NCBI GenBank assembly: GCA_033439265.1
Contig: JAVTVX010000016.1
Location: forward strand, 15,050,701 to 15,114,700
DNA: 64,000 nucleotides
Origin: Dillenia suffruticosa
Taxonomy: Eukaryota > Streptophyta > Magnoliopsida > Dilleniales > Dilleniaceae
Reading direction: 5' to 3'
Each line of letters opens with the position of its first letter. Position 1 is the first letter of the stretch. Made by a program: the position numbers and the translations under genes. The notes beneath the pieces were generated by a model, which ran no database searches, had not been told where the DNA came from, and was given only the letters and a program-made list of their open reading frames with translations. This document shows positions 10,535 through 22,984 of this stretch, piece by piece.

Positions 10535-13500
10535 ATGAGTAAGCTTTTAGTGTGGAACTGCAGGGTGTGGGTAATGGTAGGTTCAGAAGGGCCTGCAAAG
10601 AGTTGGTTAAGGATCATGATCCGGATGTCATATGTTTGTTAGAAACAAGGTCTTCTAATTAGCCAAGGTTCTTAAAGAACATGGGTTGGAATAATGACTT
10701 TGTGGTTCCCTCTAATGGATTCAAGGGAGGCCTTTGGTTGCTTTTGGTGAGTAACAGAGTTACTCTGAATGTAATTTCGCACTCTGATCAATTCATTCAT
10801 GCTTAGAGCAGAGAGGCGAAAGGAACTTTTTTAGTCACATTTGCGTATGTCCAATTGAATTCTCAAGCCAAGAATAGTTTCTGGGGATCTATGCAGAGTT
10901 TGGTTGGGTTTATTCAGAATCCTTGGTTTTGTAACGGGGGATCTAAATGATATAAGCAGTTCGGTAGACACCAGTAACAGGAGAGCAAATGTCTGGAATA
11001 GAGCTCAAAAGGTGAGAGAGTGGTGGAGTAGCTGCAATCTTTCAAGTCTCGATACTTTGGGGCCTAAATACACATGGTCCAAATTCAGGAATGGCAAGTT
11101 AATTCTTCAACAGAAGCTGGATTGGGTATTGGCCAATCAGCAGGCATTGCTTGGTTTCCTGAAGCATAGAGTGATGAATCTCCCTAGATTGCATGGCTAC
11201 CATTGCCCCATTCTTCTTATGACAGCCCTGTCAGTCCCTCCTGAGAAGTCTAAAAAACCTTTTAGATGGGAGGCTACTTGGCTCACCCACTCTGGTTTCA
11301 AAGAGGCTTTTGAAAAAGCTTGGGCAATGGGAGATAACTACCTGCTGTAGGCCATAAACCATGCAAAAAAGGAGATTAAGATTTGGAACAAAGTAGTTTT
11401 TGGTAATATTTTCAAAATAAGGAGCTAGAAAGGAGAATAAGAGGTATTCAACAGTCGAATAGTTACCTGCATTCTCTCTTCTTACAAGAGCTGGAGATCA
11501 AACTTTTTAAGGAATACTATTTGACTCTAGAGCAGGAAGAGATGCACTGGCACCAAAAATCTAGAGTAGATTGGATCTCTCTTGGGGATAGGAATACAAA
11601 ATTTTTTCACATGCAAACCAAAATGAATAGAAGTAGAAATAGAATTACTGGGTTAAAATTTGATGGTAGTTGGTGTCTAGATCAGAACAAGCTGAAAAAT
11701 GCTGCTTTAAACTTTTTTTCTAATCAATTTGAAGGTGGAGATGTTCGTCCTTCCAGTGATAGATACTTCAGTTGGCAGAAAAAGTTAAAGGAGGAAGAGA
11801 AGCAGTCCTGTCTCAGAAGAGGAGGTCAAGTCTGCTTTGTTCTCTATGAAAGGTTTAAAGGCCCCTGGTCTTGATGGTCTGCAGGCAATTTTCTAACAGA
11901 AGCACCGGGATACAGTGAAGAGTGCGTTATGTAGTTTCATTCATAGGGCCTTCAGAGATGGGTACTTCTGGTCTGTTCTTGCTAATGCCATGATGGTTCT
12001 CATTCCTAAACAGCCTAACCTTGAATCGTTGAGGGACTTTACGCCGATTAGTCTTCTGAACTCCACTTACTAGGTGTTTTCTAGAGTTATTATTAACCGT
12101 CTGAGACCCATGTTGCAAAATTTAGTGGGTCGCAATCAAAGTAGCTTCCTTCCCAATAAAGGTACCTTAGATATCATCATTCAGGAAATTATCCATGCTC
12201 TAAGGAAGTCCAAAAGTAAGAGACAGTTAATGGTTCTCAAAGTGGATCTCAAGAAGGCTTATGATTCAGTTAACTGGACCTATCTTGGTCGTGTGCTCTT
12301 GGACTTTAATCTTCCTACAAATCTTGTCAAGCTCATCATGTTCTCTATTACTGTAGATAATATCTCTCTGCTTTGGAATGGGGAGATACTCCCTTCTTTT
12401 AAGCCTGGTCAAGGGCTCAGGCAGGGTGATCCGTTATCCTTGTATCTCTTCATCTTGATCATGGAATGACTCTCTTACATGATTCAAGAGAGGGTCAGGA
12501 GAGGAGCTTGGTAGCTGGTTAAAATCTGCAAAGGAGGACTTGCCATTTCGCATATTTTTTATGCTGATGTCTTACTTCTTTTTGCTAAAACTGATCATCT
12601 GAATCTTAACTATGTGCTGGAGTGCTGGAAGGAATTATCCTCAGAGAGTGGCCTTCAGATCAACCCCAGTAAATCTAAGATTTGGCTCCCCCCCAAAGCG
12701 CCTTGGGTGTTAAAAGATTCTTTAGCAACAGTCAGCAATTTCCCCCTAGCCACTGATCTGGGAAAGTATTTGGGGATCCCTATTTTACACAATAGGGTAG
12801 ACAGGAACACTTATGGTCATGTTGTTCAGAAGGTACAGAACAGGTTAGCAGGTTGGAAAGCCAAATGCTTAAGCTTTGCTAGTAGAAAAGCTCTTATCCT
12901 ATCTGTCACTGCTACGCTATCTATTTACTCCATGCAAACCGCTTGGTTCCCAGAGTGAATTTGTAACAAACTTGATCAAATAAACAGAGAGTTTTTGTGG
13001 GGCTGGGTAGGTGATCGTAAAAAAGTCTATCTAGTCAAATGGGAAAGTGTTTGTACTCCTAAGAAGGAATGTGGCCTAGGTTTAAGGAAGTCAAGAATCA
13101 TCAATATTGCCTTCATGGCCAAATTAGGTTGGAGGATCATTAAGGGCGAGAGTAGTCTCTGGACTGATCTTCTCAGAAGCAGATACCTCAAGGAGAAAGA
13201 TCTTTTAAATCATGTAATTAAATCGTGCACTTCGAATCTGTGGACAGGCATTGCCAAATGCAAAAGTTTACTGAGTAAAAGCAGGAAATGACGGGTTGGG
13301 GATGATAGGAGGATTTTGTTCTGGACTGATCATTGGGTAGGCAATGGTCCATTAATCAATCAAGCTTTGGTTCCTCTTCAAGAATCCACTCTTAACATTA
13401 AAGTGCATCAGTTCATCAATAGTGACAATGATTGGAAGTTAGAGGAGTTATGAGCTGTTCTTCCGGTCCCTAAGGTGGAGGAGATTAGGGGTCTGGTCAT

Positions 13501-14652
13501 TCCTCATAATTCGGCTCAAGGAGATGATTTCAGCTGGGTTGATAGTGCAGATGGGAGATTCTCAATAGGTTCTACATATAAGCTTTTTAATGCTCTTGGC
13601 AATGAGGTGAATGAAAGCAAAGAGGATTGGTCTTGGGTGTGGAAGGCAGCTGGTCCAGAAAGGGTCAAGTTTTTCCTTTGGCTGGTTGCTAATAGAAAAA
13701 TTATGACCAATGCAGAAAGAAAGAGAAGACGTTTTATAAATGAGGGCGGCTGTGCTTTCTGTGGAGAGACGGAGGTGATCATCTTACACTGCCTTAGAGA
13801 TTGTCTATGGGCTAAAGAAGTGTGGAGTTTAATTTACCCCCGAATGGAAGAGGATGCTAATTTTTGGGCAATTGATGTCATCTCTTAGATCAAGAAAGGG
13901 GTTGGTGATAATAGATCAGGTCTGTATTACCTTGACAGCAGTAATTTCATGGCTGCAATTTGGATTATTTGGAAAGTTAGGTGCAGAATGATCCATCAGA
14001 ATGAATGCTTGCCTGCAATGCATGTGGCGAGGTGGATAATGAACTTTAGCAGAGAAATTCATGTTTCTTTCAAGAAAGATGTGATGAGGGAAGTGATTAG
14101 CAGAGAGTGGGTGAGTTAGATCCCTCCGGGAGGTGTGAATTTCAAACTCAACTCAGACGGCTCAGTTAGTAGTTCAGATGGGCATGCTGCAACTGGGGGT
14201 ATCATTCGGAACTACTGCGGAGAATGGATTACCGGCTTTACCGTCAATATTGGGATTTGCTCAGTTCTGGCAACAGAAGTCTGGGGCATCAGGGGGGTTT
14301 AAAGCTAGCTAAGGAGAAGGGTCTGAAAGGTCTTGAGCTGAATGTGGATTCCCTCTCTATAGTGGAGTTGATCATAAGCAACTCTTGTGAAGAGCATTCC
14401 TAAGGTCCCCTGCTGAAGGAATGTCATAGTTTAATGGAAGAGGTGACAGTTGTCAAAATCTTGCATATTCCTAGAGAGGGAAACAGGTGCACGGATCATC
14501 TTGTCTCCCTCGGTCATTCTTGTGAGCCTGGAGTTAAAGAGTTCCATCTCCCTCCTCCTTTAAACAAGTTGTTAGAGGAGGATGCGAGAGGAGTGAGAGT
14601 GTTGAGAGTTCATAAGAGAATGTCCAAAATTGTGGATTGTGGCATTGGTTAG
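10535..14652 (+). pseudogene. LINE ORF2: endonuclease, reverse transcriptase, zf-RVT, RNase H, broken
   Basis: Domain order along the frame pieces: an apurinic-like endonuclease beginning with the LVWNCR motif (10535-11350); reverse transcriptase (about 11870-12960) with LKVDLKKAYDSVNW and GQGLRQGDPLS; zf-RVT around CAFCGETEVIILHC (about 13750-13795); and RNase H around FKLNSDGS (about 14120-14330). The catalytic box reads FYADV at about 12557-12571 where the family has YADD. Stops interrupt ORF2 at, among others, 12467, 12956 and 13289; the first two are TGA where an arginine codon CGA is expected. It would copy LINE RNA at a nicked target, but this copy cannot. Confidence 0.88.
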
Positions 14653-14681
14653 AGAAGCTAGTTCTCTGTTTCTGTTCCTCA

Positions 14682-14708
14682 CCAAAAAAAAAAAAAAAAA
14701 AAAAAAAA
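14682..14708 (+). repeat. Poly(A) tail of the LINE
   Basis: An uninterrupted A-run ends the LINE directly before the right target-site duplication. Confidence 0.85.
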
Positions 14709-14788
14709 GGAAACATATCGCAGGACCTAGATTATAGAATAGTTCTTGCTTATTGACAAGTCCTATTTATATGCATGTGTTAATTTCT

Positions 14789-14967
14789 TTTTTTTTTTTT
14801 TCATCGCTGGTATCTGGATTTTGCTCGACTAATTCAGTTCGAGCACTGTAAGACTCATTTTAAGGGTTGGTTCTCTCAAATCTTTTTTTACCATTACAAC
14901 AGTTAGCAGTAGTTTGGTGGGCGGCGTGCTCAAAAGAGGACACCCAAGCTTGGGTTCGAGCTTGGGC
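14789..14967 (-). mobile_element. Short SINE-like element, minus orientation (copy 1)
   Basis: A 179-bp insertion flanked by a perfect 19-bp direct repeat (14770-14788 and 14968-14986; core ATGCATGTGTTAATTTC). On the minus strand it ends in an A-tail, seen as the T-run at 14789-14800. It shares its 3' half with copy 2 at 17277: shared landmarks are GAGAACCAAC, CTTAAAATG, TCGAAC, ATTAGT and GATAC near the tail. A B-box-like AGCTCGAACCC lies at its 5' end. No coding capacity. I do not recognise the family name. Confidence 0.75.
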
Positions 14968-14989
14968 TATGCATGTGTTAATTTCTATG

Positions 14990-17259
14990 ACTTATTATGT
15001 GATTTTGGGTTAAATTGAATAGATTTTCTCATGAAATAGTGTAATTATACTTCAAGTTTTAATTAGAGATGAAATCAATAATTGAGCCGGCCCAAAAGAG
15101 CGAAGAAAGAGCCAATCAGCAATAGTTCAGCAATAGTTCAACTGAGACCGTCGCTCTTTCCCTTCGAAGTTTTGAGTATGAGACTCTCGGCATCAAAGAC
15201 AAAAACCGAGCATTTAAAAAAAATTAAGGCATTGGATTGGGTCAATTGTTGAGACTTATTGAAGTTTATACTCAACGCAAGACCTCACCATGATTTATTG
15301 AAATCCAAGTTCAATATGAGACCAATCCCAAGTAAAAGCCCAGTCCAAATAACTTACAGCAAGCCCAACTCTTCAATCAAGTTCAAGGCTGAATGAGTAA
15401 CTCTGCTCTCAAACAGAACCTATGTAAGCCGAAATTCCATGGCACAATCCATTCTCAATGGCAAGCCCATTCTCCATTCCAAGCTCAACCGAGCTGGCTG
15501 AATCAAGTTCAAGCCATTCTCTGCACAATTGACTAATCAAAGGATGAAAACAATGCGCAGTCAATGAAGAATGAAGATTTTGCAAGAATCTGAGAAAATT
15601 GGACATAAAATCTGAATAAGAATTGGAAACAAAAAACCCTTGGGCAATTGAAACAAATGGAAGTAGAAACAAAATCTGAGCTTAGGTATCTATGAGGAGC
15701 GCGGAGGAGGGAGAAAGAATGTTCGGCTGGTTACAGCAGTTCACTTGTTTCTTCAGTCATTCAAATTTTCAATTCATGCTTCAATTGGTATTTAATCTTT
15801 GTTTTCGATTTCAATTCTCTCTGTTCTTGCTTGTGTTTCTTTCTGCTTTCCAGAATTCCTTATCGCCTTCAACCACACCTCCTGCACTCCCTATTTTCTT
15901 CATCGGCCGAATCAAAATCGTCTTTCATCATCACCCAAGTTGAACATTGCCAGCTGAACATATAACCAGTTTTCAATAGGGGAAAGCAAACGGATAGGGT
16001 GAGAATATAGAGATTCCCAATGCGGAAAAAGTGAAACGTAGTCGCATGCCAATTAAAAGGTGGTACTTTGGCATGATGGGAGAGGTTGTAATCCAGAACG
16101 AACCATGAAGGAAAGAACCCAGTCAGAACATGGTACTGATGAAGCAACTATTGCAGAAAGATTTTCTCCCCCTTGATCACGAACCGAACGTTCCAGCAGT
16201 ATCAAAGACAACACCAGGGTTAGAAAGATGACCGAGAGAGACAGAAAGACAACACGTGGCTTGATATTTAGATCGTCTCAAATCAACTATCAGAGAGAAA
16301 ATAGCCATTTTGGTATTATTAACTTTATCTGAAACACAAAATATTGCTTTATAGACTGAATTAATGTTGCAAGAGAAAAGCTGATCATATTATTCTTACA
16401 AAATTCATAGCAAAGATAAACTATAGGATCTCTATTGATAGGAGCGAACCGATTCATGACACTCCTACTCGAAATGATCGGGTAAAGAGAGAATAAATTG
16501 GCTTGGAGACAACAAAAGTGCCAAATTGGACAAACTACCATGTTAAGTCGACCTCAGAAAAGTGCTTCAAATGCAATCAACCTGGTCATCGATCTCGCGA
16601 TTGCCTCGCAGAAAATGAGTCCATATGGTAGAGCAAGAAAGGAGGAAAATAATATCCGTTGTGATCTAGATTGGGATAAGGCCAAATGTGAGGAAGGTAG
16701 GGGTGATGACAACGATGCTCTCGCCAAAACAAACCGATAACACTCGATAACATCAATTATTTAAAACCATGTGCACTATTTTGGACCGATTGCTTAATGT
16801 TATTATGGATAGTGGGCTCATAAGTTATTTATACATATAAATTTTGGTTCCCAATTCTAGGATTTTTCATGTATTTTTGGGTTAAATTGATTAGTTTTTT
16901 ACTCAAAAAGTGCAACTGGATTTGCAGGTTTAAAAGGGAGTAATAATTAGAAATTGAGTCCAAAACCCACCCAATCTCCAATCTCAAAACCCAAAGCAAA
17001 GGTCCAACCATTCAAGCCATTCAAGCTCAAATAAATCCAAATTCTAGCCCATTTTGAAAGAGACGGACCACTCAATTCAAGCCCAAAAAAGACGGTAGAA
17101 GGCCTTCCCAAAAATAAAAAATAAAAATAATCGAAGAAGAGAATGAGAAATTCATGACATGCATTCAAAATCCTGCTAGAAATTGGAAACAAAATCCAAA
17201 GGGGAAAAGAATTAGAAAGAAAAATCTAGGAAAGAGAATAGAGAAGAGGATACATGCAC
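14990..17259 (+). mobile_element. Decayed LTR-retrotransposon remnant (probable Gypsy)
   Basis: Two related segments, about 14995-15690 and 16860-17220, share TTTTGGGTTAAATTGA, an AGCCCAA-rich tract and AATTGGAAACAAAA, and look like diverged LTRs in the same orientation. Between them lies only a gag zinc-knuckle remnant (16498-16740). Termini, primer site and target duplication are not convincing, so the boundaries are approximate. The right side is interrupted by SINE copy 2. A GGATAGGGTGAG motif near 15993 also resembles the hAT-like subterminal motif at 735. Confidence 0.45.
16498..16740 (+). pseudogene. Gypsy gag zinc-knuckle remnant
   Basis: The diagnostic part lies in a frame offset from the longest open frame. 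From 16560, codons read KCFKCNQPGHRSRDC, a canonical CX2CX4HX4C gag knuckle, followed by an acidic stretch as in Gypsy gag. A TAG stop follows within about 30 bases. The flanking gag and pol domains are missing. Confidence 0.7.
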
Positions 17260-17276
17260 AAAGAGAGAGAAGCAAT

Positions 17277-17430
17277 ACTAAATTCATTTAAATTGAATGA
17301 TTGGGTACTCTACATTCTTAATCGATAATGACAAAAAAGGATTTGGGAGAACCAACGCTTAAAATGGAGCTCACAGTATTCGAACCAGATTAGTTTGGCA
17401 AAACTCGGATACTAGTGGTGGATACCAAAA
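17277..17430 (+). mobile_element. Short SINE-like element, plus orientation (copy 2)
   Basis: A 154-bp insertion ending in AAAA, flanked by a perfect 17-bp repeat (17260-17276 and 17431-17447; AAAGAGAGAGAAGCAAT). Its 3' part is homologous to the minus strand of copy 1 at 14789-14967. The target repeat is purine-rich and of low complexity, so the duplication is slightly less decisive than for copy 1. Confidence 0.7.
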
Positions 17431-17447
17431 AAAGAGAGAGAAGCAAT

Positions 17448-18904
17448 TTTAGTGCCTATTTGGCATGGCTTTATTTTAGTTTCCTACCAAATGGAATTTT
17501 TTAAAAACTCCTTAAAAAAGAGTTTTTTTTTATGAAAAAAAAAAATTTAATAGTTTTTAAGAAAAAAAAAACTCCTGAGAGAAACTTTTTCTTTTCATTT
17601 TTTTAATATTTCAATTTTTTTCAAAAATTTATATTTTTTATTTTATTTATATTTTCACATAATTATTTTTATTTCGTTAATATTCTCATTTAAATGATAT
17701 AAAATTATAAATATATCTATTAGTTTTTAATTTTTAATTTTACTTCAAAGTAAAAAAGGTAAAAAAAAAAAAAGTAACCACTTTAGTAAAAAATCTAAAT
17801 AACTTTTAATTTTTTTTAAAAAAAAATTAATTTTTATTTTTTTTAAAAGGAGAAGATAATCAGAAAAAAAAAAAAAAAAAAAACCCCGGCAAAGGTCACT
17901 TAGTTTTACTTCGACTTTTCTTTTCTTTTTCATTCTGCCTTTTTTTTGGGTAATTTTAGTAGCCATCTATTCATCTTCTGCACTCAACCGTTCGTGTTCG
18001 CTCTTCGTCGCCAATCACCGTCAGTTGCTTTGTCTTCTTTAACTTTTCATCTTCTCCGCCACTTCATGCTCTCTTCAAGTTTCGACCATCACAGTAGCCA
18101 TTTGATTCTTTACCGCCTAATGTTCGGTCTTCAAGCCCTTCGCTCATTGCCTTTAACCCTCATCAGTTTCAATCTCCAATCATCTGTTCGCTCTTTGAAT
18201 CCGGTTCGCCCCTTTCAAGTCCGTTAGTCATTGCCGCAATTCTAGCCACCAATATCATCGCTGCTTCCATCATAGGTTCTCGATTAGAGTTCGCCCCCTC
18301 TTGAGTTTTATATCTTCAATCCTTCTCTATTTCTCCATCATCGTCTTAGATTCTACAGCTGCTACTTATGATTACGAAGTCCAGTCCTCGATTAGAGATT
18401 GCCTTCGACTTCGACCAATCTGCGAGTTTATCATCCCATCAATTCGCCACAAGTATCCGTTGCCACTTCGATTTCTTCAATCGTTATTGTCCAATCATCC
18501 AACATCAACTTCTATTGCCATCGGGAGAATTACCGCCATGAGACTTGAGAAGCCATCATCGAACCATCTCAATCATTGCCTTCACATAGGACATCGAATC
18601 CCCCATCTCCCCTCTGCACAATTTCTATCCTCAATTTAGTGATTTGTTTGAGTTGTCACTTTTATTTGTCTTGTTTTACACGATTTTTTTTTCTAGGTTT
18701 AATTTCAATATTCATTTAGGTTTAACGTTTATGTTAGAAGTTATTTCTTTATTTATTTACATTTTCATTTAGTTATTACAATTTCAAATTTTCTTATAAA
18801 AAATTAAATATATTAATTTAGTTCTTATTAGGATTTTATTGGTAATTTTTAAGATTTATTATTTAGTTTATTTTAATTTTTTTATTATTTATTTCATTTA
18901 TTTA
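17448..18904. other. Low-complexity and pyrimidine-rich intergenic DNA
   Basis: Segment 17500-17885 is A/T-rich with homopolymer runs. Segment 17950-18640 is pyrimidine-rich (many TTC, TCT and CTTC triplets), which keeps plus-strand frames open without any recognisable protein. I see no gene. Confidence 0.5.
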
Positions 18905-19465
18905 ATTTGTACTTTTTATAGAGTTAAAATTGAGTTCCAATTTTTTTCAAACTAATTGAAACAAAAAATCTTTCAAAAACCGTCTTAAAATGAACTAATT
19001 TAGAAGAATTCAAATAATTTAAATATTTTTATGCTATTTAGAGGATTTATGAGTGGAATGATGAAAAATAAATAAGATGGTAACATTTATTTTATTTTCT
19101 CAGTTTGTAATTTTTTTTTCTTATTTATCATTTTTATCAACTTGTTGCGGATAGAGGGTGAGAGAAAGGGAAGATCCAAAAAAGAGGCAGTGTAATCACC
19201 TCACGTGTTTAGTAAGGTGGTATTTAAGTCCAATAAAAAGATATCAAGAATAAATGAATAAAGTAAATTGAAATTTAAGAGACATAAAAAGGAAGGCGAA
19301 CTTTTTTCGGTCTCTAACAGAAATTAATTTAGATATGGCATCGGTGATTGAAATTTCATCATTTTCTTTTTTCTTTTTTTAATTTTTCAATATGTTTATT
19401 TCTTTGCAATTTGCATCACATTTGTTACTATGGCCGACCACGCATGCATTCGGCCTTTGCGTGGG

Positions 19466-19509
<44 letters not shown>

Positions 19510-19800
19510 AGTCGACTAGGGAACGCTCTTGAATGTTATTGGCTCGCCAATCACCGTCTCCGACCGTACCGTGCTCGACTCCAAAATTCATAACCTACTC
19601 TTCTTTCCATTTTAATCAATAACATGAAGAAACAGAGATAGACGTATAGATAGAGAGATAAATTTCCTGAAAAAAGGGAAGGAAAAAGCTTGTGTTGCGT
19701 TGATAAGTGGTTTTTATGGACGCCCCAGACTCAATTTCAATCACTTTTCCAATTGAATTGATCATAGAAATCCCCATTTTATCTCAACATTTCGCACAAA
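18905..19800 (+). pseudogene. Truncated 5' copy of the F-box gene
   Basis: Collinear with 22985-23520, the promoter and start of the intact F-box gene. Shared landmarks are ACTTTTTATAGAGTTAAAAT, GAAAAATAAATAAGATG/GTAACATT, TGGCCGA, TTTGCGTGGGAA, CACCGTCTCCGACCGTACCG, AAATTTCCTGAAAAAAGG and GCTTGTGTTG. The copied start codon is at 19716, and the first codons still parallel the F-box N-terminus (TTGATCAT). Similarity fades after about 25 codons, inside the F-box, so no domain is complete. A block at about 19090-19425 is present only in this copy. The TC microsatellite at 19468 is an expansion of a shorter TC tract in the intact promoter. Confidence 0.8.
19468..19505 (+). repeat. (TC)n microsatellite
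   Basis: About 19 uninterrupted TC units in the duplicated F-box leader. Confidence 0.95.
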
Positions 19801-20534
19801 ACTTATGCACTCATCGTAGCCCCCGGAGCAAACAATAAAGGAGTAATTGACAATGCAAAATTGTTTTTTGATATTATATATTATAATTAAATTAATTATT
19901 AATTTAATTTTGATATATATTATATTTTTTATTTTTTTAACTTTTTATATTTATAATAATTATTTATATATTTATGATAATGGGATTTTCATATAAACAT
20001 AATATATTATAATAATTCAATAAAATAATAGACCGTTAGGTTTTATATTATTATATTGTTTTTCATATTTAATATAGTACCACAATTATATTTATTTATA
20101 TTATATTTTTATATTTATATTATTTTTATATTTCTAATCGGCTAAAACCTAGAGAACCTGGATTTCTCTCAAAGGACTACAATAGGTAAGAGGATATATC
20201 TTCTGCGGTCTATTAAATTCCAAAATAGTGGAAGTGTAAATCAAAATAGTAGACCCAATTAATTCCAAAAGCATATTGTATCGTTTTAATAGAAGTAGGG
20301 TTGGGCAAAGAGAATATTTACAATTAAACACCTTCTCTTTTAATAGAAGTTCGTCTATTTTAATAGAATTAAGGCCGAGCAAAGAGAATATTTTTTATTA
20401 TTTTCTTTTTTTGATTTTTTTTTAATTGTATAAACATTTAAATTTGAAATTATCAAATTAAGATAGGGAATTTATATCATTAAACTGTCTCTCGAGAACT
20501 TTTGATTTATAATATATCAGAATCTCCTTTTCTC

Positions 20535-20575
<41 letters not shown>

Positions 20576-20590
20576 CTCTCTCCCTCCCTC
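20535..20590 (+). repeat. (TC)n microsatellite, interrupted
   Basis: TC units interrupted by a TTC, running into TCCC units. Confidence 0.9.
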
Positions 20591-22144
20591 CTTGTCTCCA
20601 TCTGTGGCCCTTCTCATTCTCTTCCAACACTCGGGGTTCATAAAAGGGTGTTTAAAAAAATTCTCAAAATAAATAAAATTACTGTTATTCCTTGCATAAT
20701 GCGTGATAAACAGGAGAAACTAAAAATTGTTGAATCACAAAGGATTGTTGATGAGATCAAGGACGTGACTGAGACCCATCATAATTATTTTTCTTAATTA
20801 TACAAAGTTGATGGTTGATGCTATATTTGTGATTTTTGTCCGGAGATTCAAGCTCACGACAATTCAGTTCACCGGCATATTTTATCGATTAAAATATTAA
20901 AAAAAATTGTTGAGTTAAGATTCGACTAAAAATTAAAAAATTATTAATATTATAATAAGAATTAAAATTAGTTTTAGAGGAAAATTTTTATAAACATGAT
21001 TTCATCTACAAAAATTCTGAGCCCAGCTGACTTTCCAAGCTTTCATTTTTCAAAGCAAAATCATGTGGGTATTGCTTGCTCACATGGCCTAAGGAAAAAG
21101 ATGATCTTATTTTAGAGATGAAGATGAAAAGGTCAGCAAGTACAAGCGAAGGGCCAAGTGGTCGGCTGGTGCATGATGCAAGCTCCATTTCCATATAATC
21201 CTAATTGTAGTAATTCTTGCTTAATTGTCACATAATAAATGTCTTTAAAGTCGTTTTCAAGTTATTTTTTTAATATATACTTTACTGTCACTATTTAAAA
21301 ATTTGATTAATTCAATTCGAATAGTTATCAAGTTCAATTTAAGGACCGATTTTTTCAACACCTATTTTTTTATTTTCAAAACTCAAATTTAAAATTTTAA
21401 TTAAAAAAATTTAGTATAATATAATTAGACCCACAGATCGTTAGTTTCAGATTATATTAATTGTATTAAACAAACTTTGTGTTATATATTTCTTAGAATA
21501 ATATAATTTATATACTATTATATGTATTAATAAATATTTTGGTATGTACTCAAAATTGGTAATTAAGATTTCTAATGTGAATAAAATATATATATATATA
21601 TATATATATAATGTGCTTCTTCGGTGAAAGAAACAAAAAAAGTAAATAATAAGATGATTTTTGGGTGATAGACTATCCCTTGATTTTAAGAATCATTTGT
21701 CTATTTGTAACCAGAATTATAGCTTATTTAGCAAAGTTGCACTTTGGGGGGGCGGGGGGATTAGGTGAATTTTTTTTATGTAAAAAATTATTGATATCAT
21801 AATTATTTTAAGAAGGATCACAGAAGTCGAAGCGAGAAGAAAAGAAGACTAAGAAGTGGAAGAAACTTGGTTGGGAAAGTCATTACGGCTAAAACCATTC
21901 ACTTGAATTAGTTTTTTTTTTTTTTTAAGGAAAAAAGAAATATCGGTTGAAAACAAAAGTTTGGCCCCGACATGAAAGAAGTTGGAAAATTTTCGAGAAA
22001 TTCAAATTGAGATTCTCCGACTTTAAATTTTAGGTTCGAAAAAAAGGGAAAACTCCATTTTGGAAAAAGTTTGAATTTTTGAAGAAAAACATAAATTTGT
22101 TGTTGAAGGTGAACGTGAACAATCGGAAACTCAATACCAAGATA

Positions 22145-22148
<4 letters not shown>

Positions 22149-22187
<39 letters not shown>
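22149..22187. repeat. (AT)n microsatellite
   Basis: About 19 AT units. A similar shorter tract is at 21586-21610. Confidence 0.95.
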
Positions 22188-22189
<2 letters not shown>

Positions 22190-22984
22190 ATGCGAAATTA
22201 TAAAATTCATGAAAATTTAGCTAAATTGGAGTATAAAAAGATGAGTGGATTGGGTTTTATTGAATGAACTCAATGTTACTTGTTCATCCGATCTTAATCC
22301 ATTAACCCTCTTGATAGGAACTTAAAAGAAAAAAAAAAAATGAGTTCATTTAAATGAATTGCATTGAAAAGTTTATTTGTAAATAAAATCTAGTTGAAAC
22401 CAAAAATTAAAATGTGGAATTAATTGAACTTCATTGTTTGAAAAATAGAAATGTGAAATTTAATTATAAATATTATTATTTACTAAATTAATCATTACTT
22501 TTTAAAAAGTATTTTAATTTAAAAAATAATGACAAAAATGTTGATTTGAGTGCCAAATGAACTGATGGCCTACCATTGTTTTTTTTTCAATTAGTATCTG
22601 AATTTTATCGGATTAATTTAATTTAAATCTTATTTTTTTTATTCTCATTACTTATACCATTAAACTTATAGTCATTGTCCCTCTTTTCGTGTCATCATCC
22701 GGTGAATTGGGTATTTATTGATAGTGGCATGTAGTCCGGGCAAGGAGATGTAAATCCAAATTTTTACCGATACACTATCTTTTGAAATAATTTTTTTATT
22801 ATCAAAATCTAAAATATTTCGAAAGATTTTAGAATTCGGACTCAAGAGAGTCGTTTGAGTTCAGCGCCAATATTATTTTAAAACCTTAGACCTAACTACT
22901 AGTAGTTTCAAAAAGTTACGGTCATGATAATATAATAATTTAAAAGTAAATATATATAGATTTATAAATTTTATGAAGTTCATT

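Larger units (their letters stand above)
8758..14711 (+). mobile_element. Near full-length L1-type LINE with RNase H domain
   Basis: Non-LTR retrotransposon of about 5.95 kb. It has ORF1 (8814-10532), ORF2 (10535-14652) and a 3' poly(A) tail (about 14682-14708). A 16-bp direct repeat AACATATCGYAGGACC flanks it at 8742-8757 and 14712-14727, with one transition mismatch, as expected from target-primed reverse transcription. The 5' end just after the repeat, and the presence of both ORFs, indicate a non-truncated insertion. It is dead: frameshifts and many internal stops occur in both ORFs. Confidence 0.93.
19801..22984. other. AT-rich intergenic DNA with microsatellites
   Basis: No gene or transposon is recognised. 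It contains a compound TC tract (20535-20590), an AT tract (21586-21610), a G-run (about 21745-21757) and a second AT tract (22149-22187). Two short frames look slightly protein-like but match nothing I know: 20699-20797 (32 residues, charged), and a piece at about 20818-20925 containing CYICDFC and HRH. Confidence 0.5.

Noticed and set aside
14901..14970. A GGTTCGAGCTT motif resembling the B box of a tRNA gene
   Set aside because: No cloverleaf can be drawn. The motif is part of a short SINE insertion whose A-tail lies on the other strand.
17946..18639. Long plus-strand frames of 93 and 112 residues
   Set aside because: They are kept open by a pyrimidine-rich composition. There is no domain, no signal peptide and no codon-like pattern.
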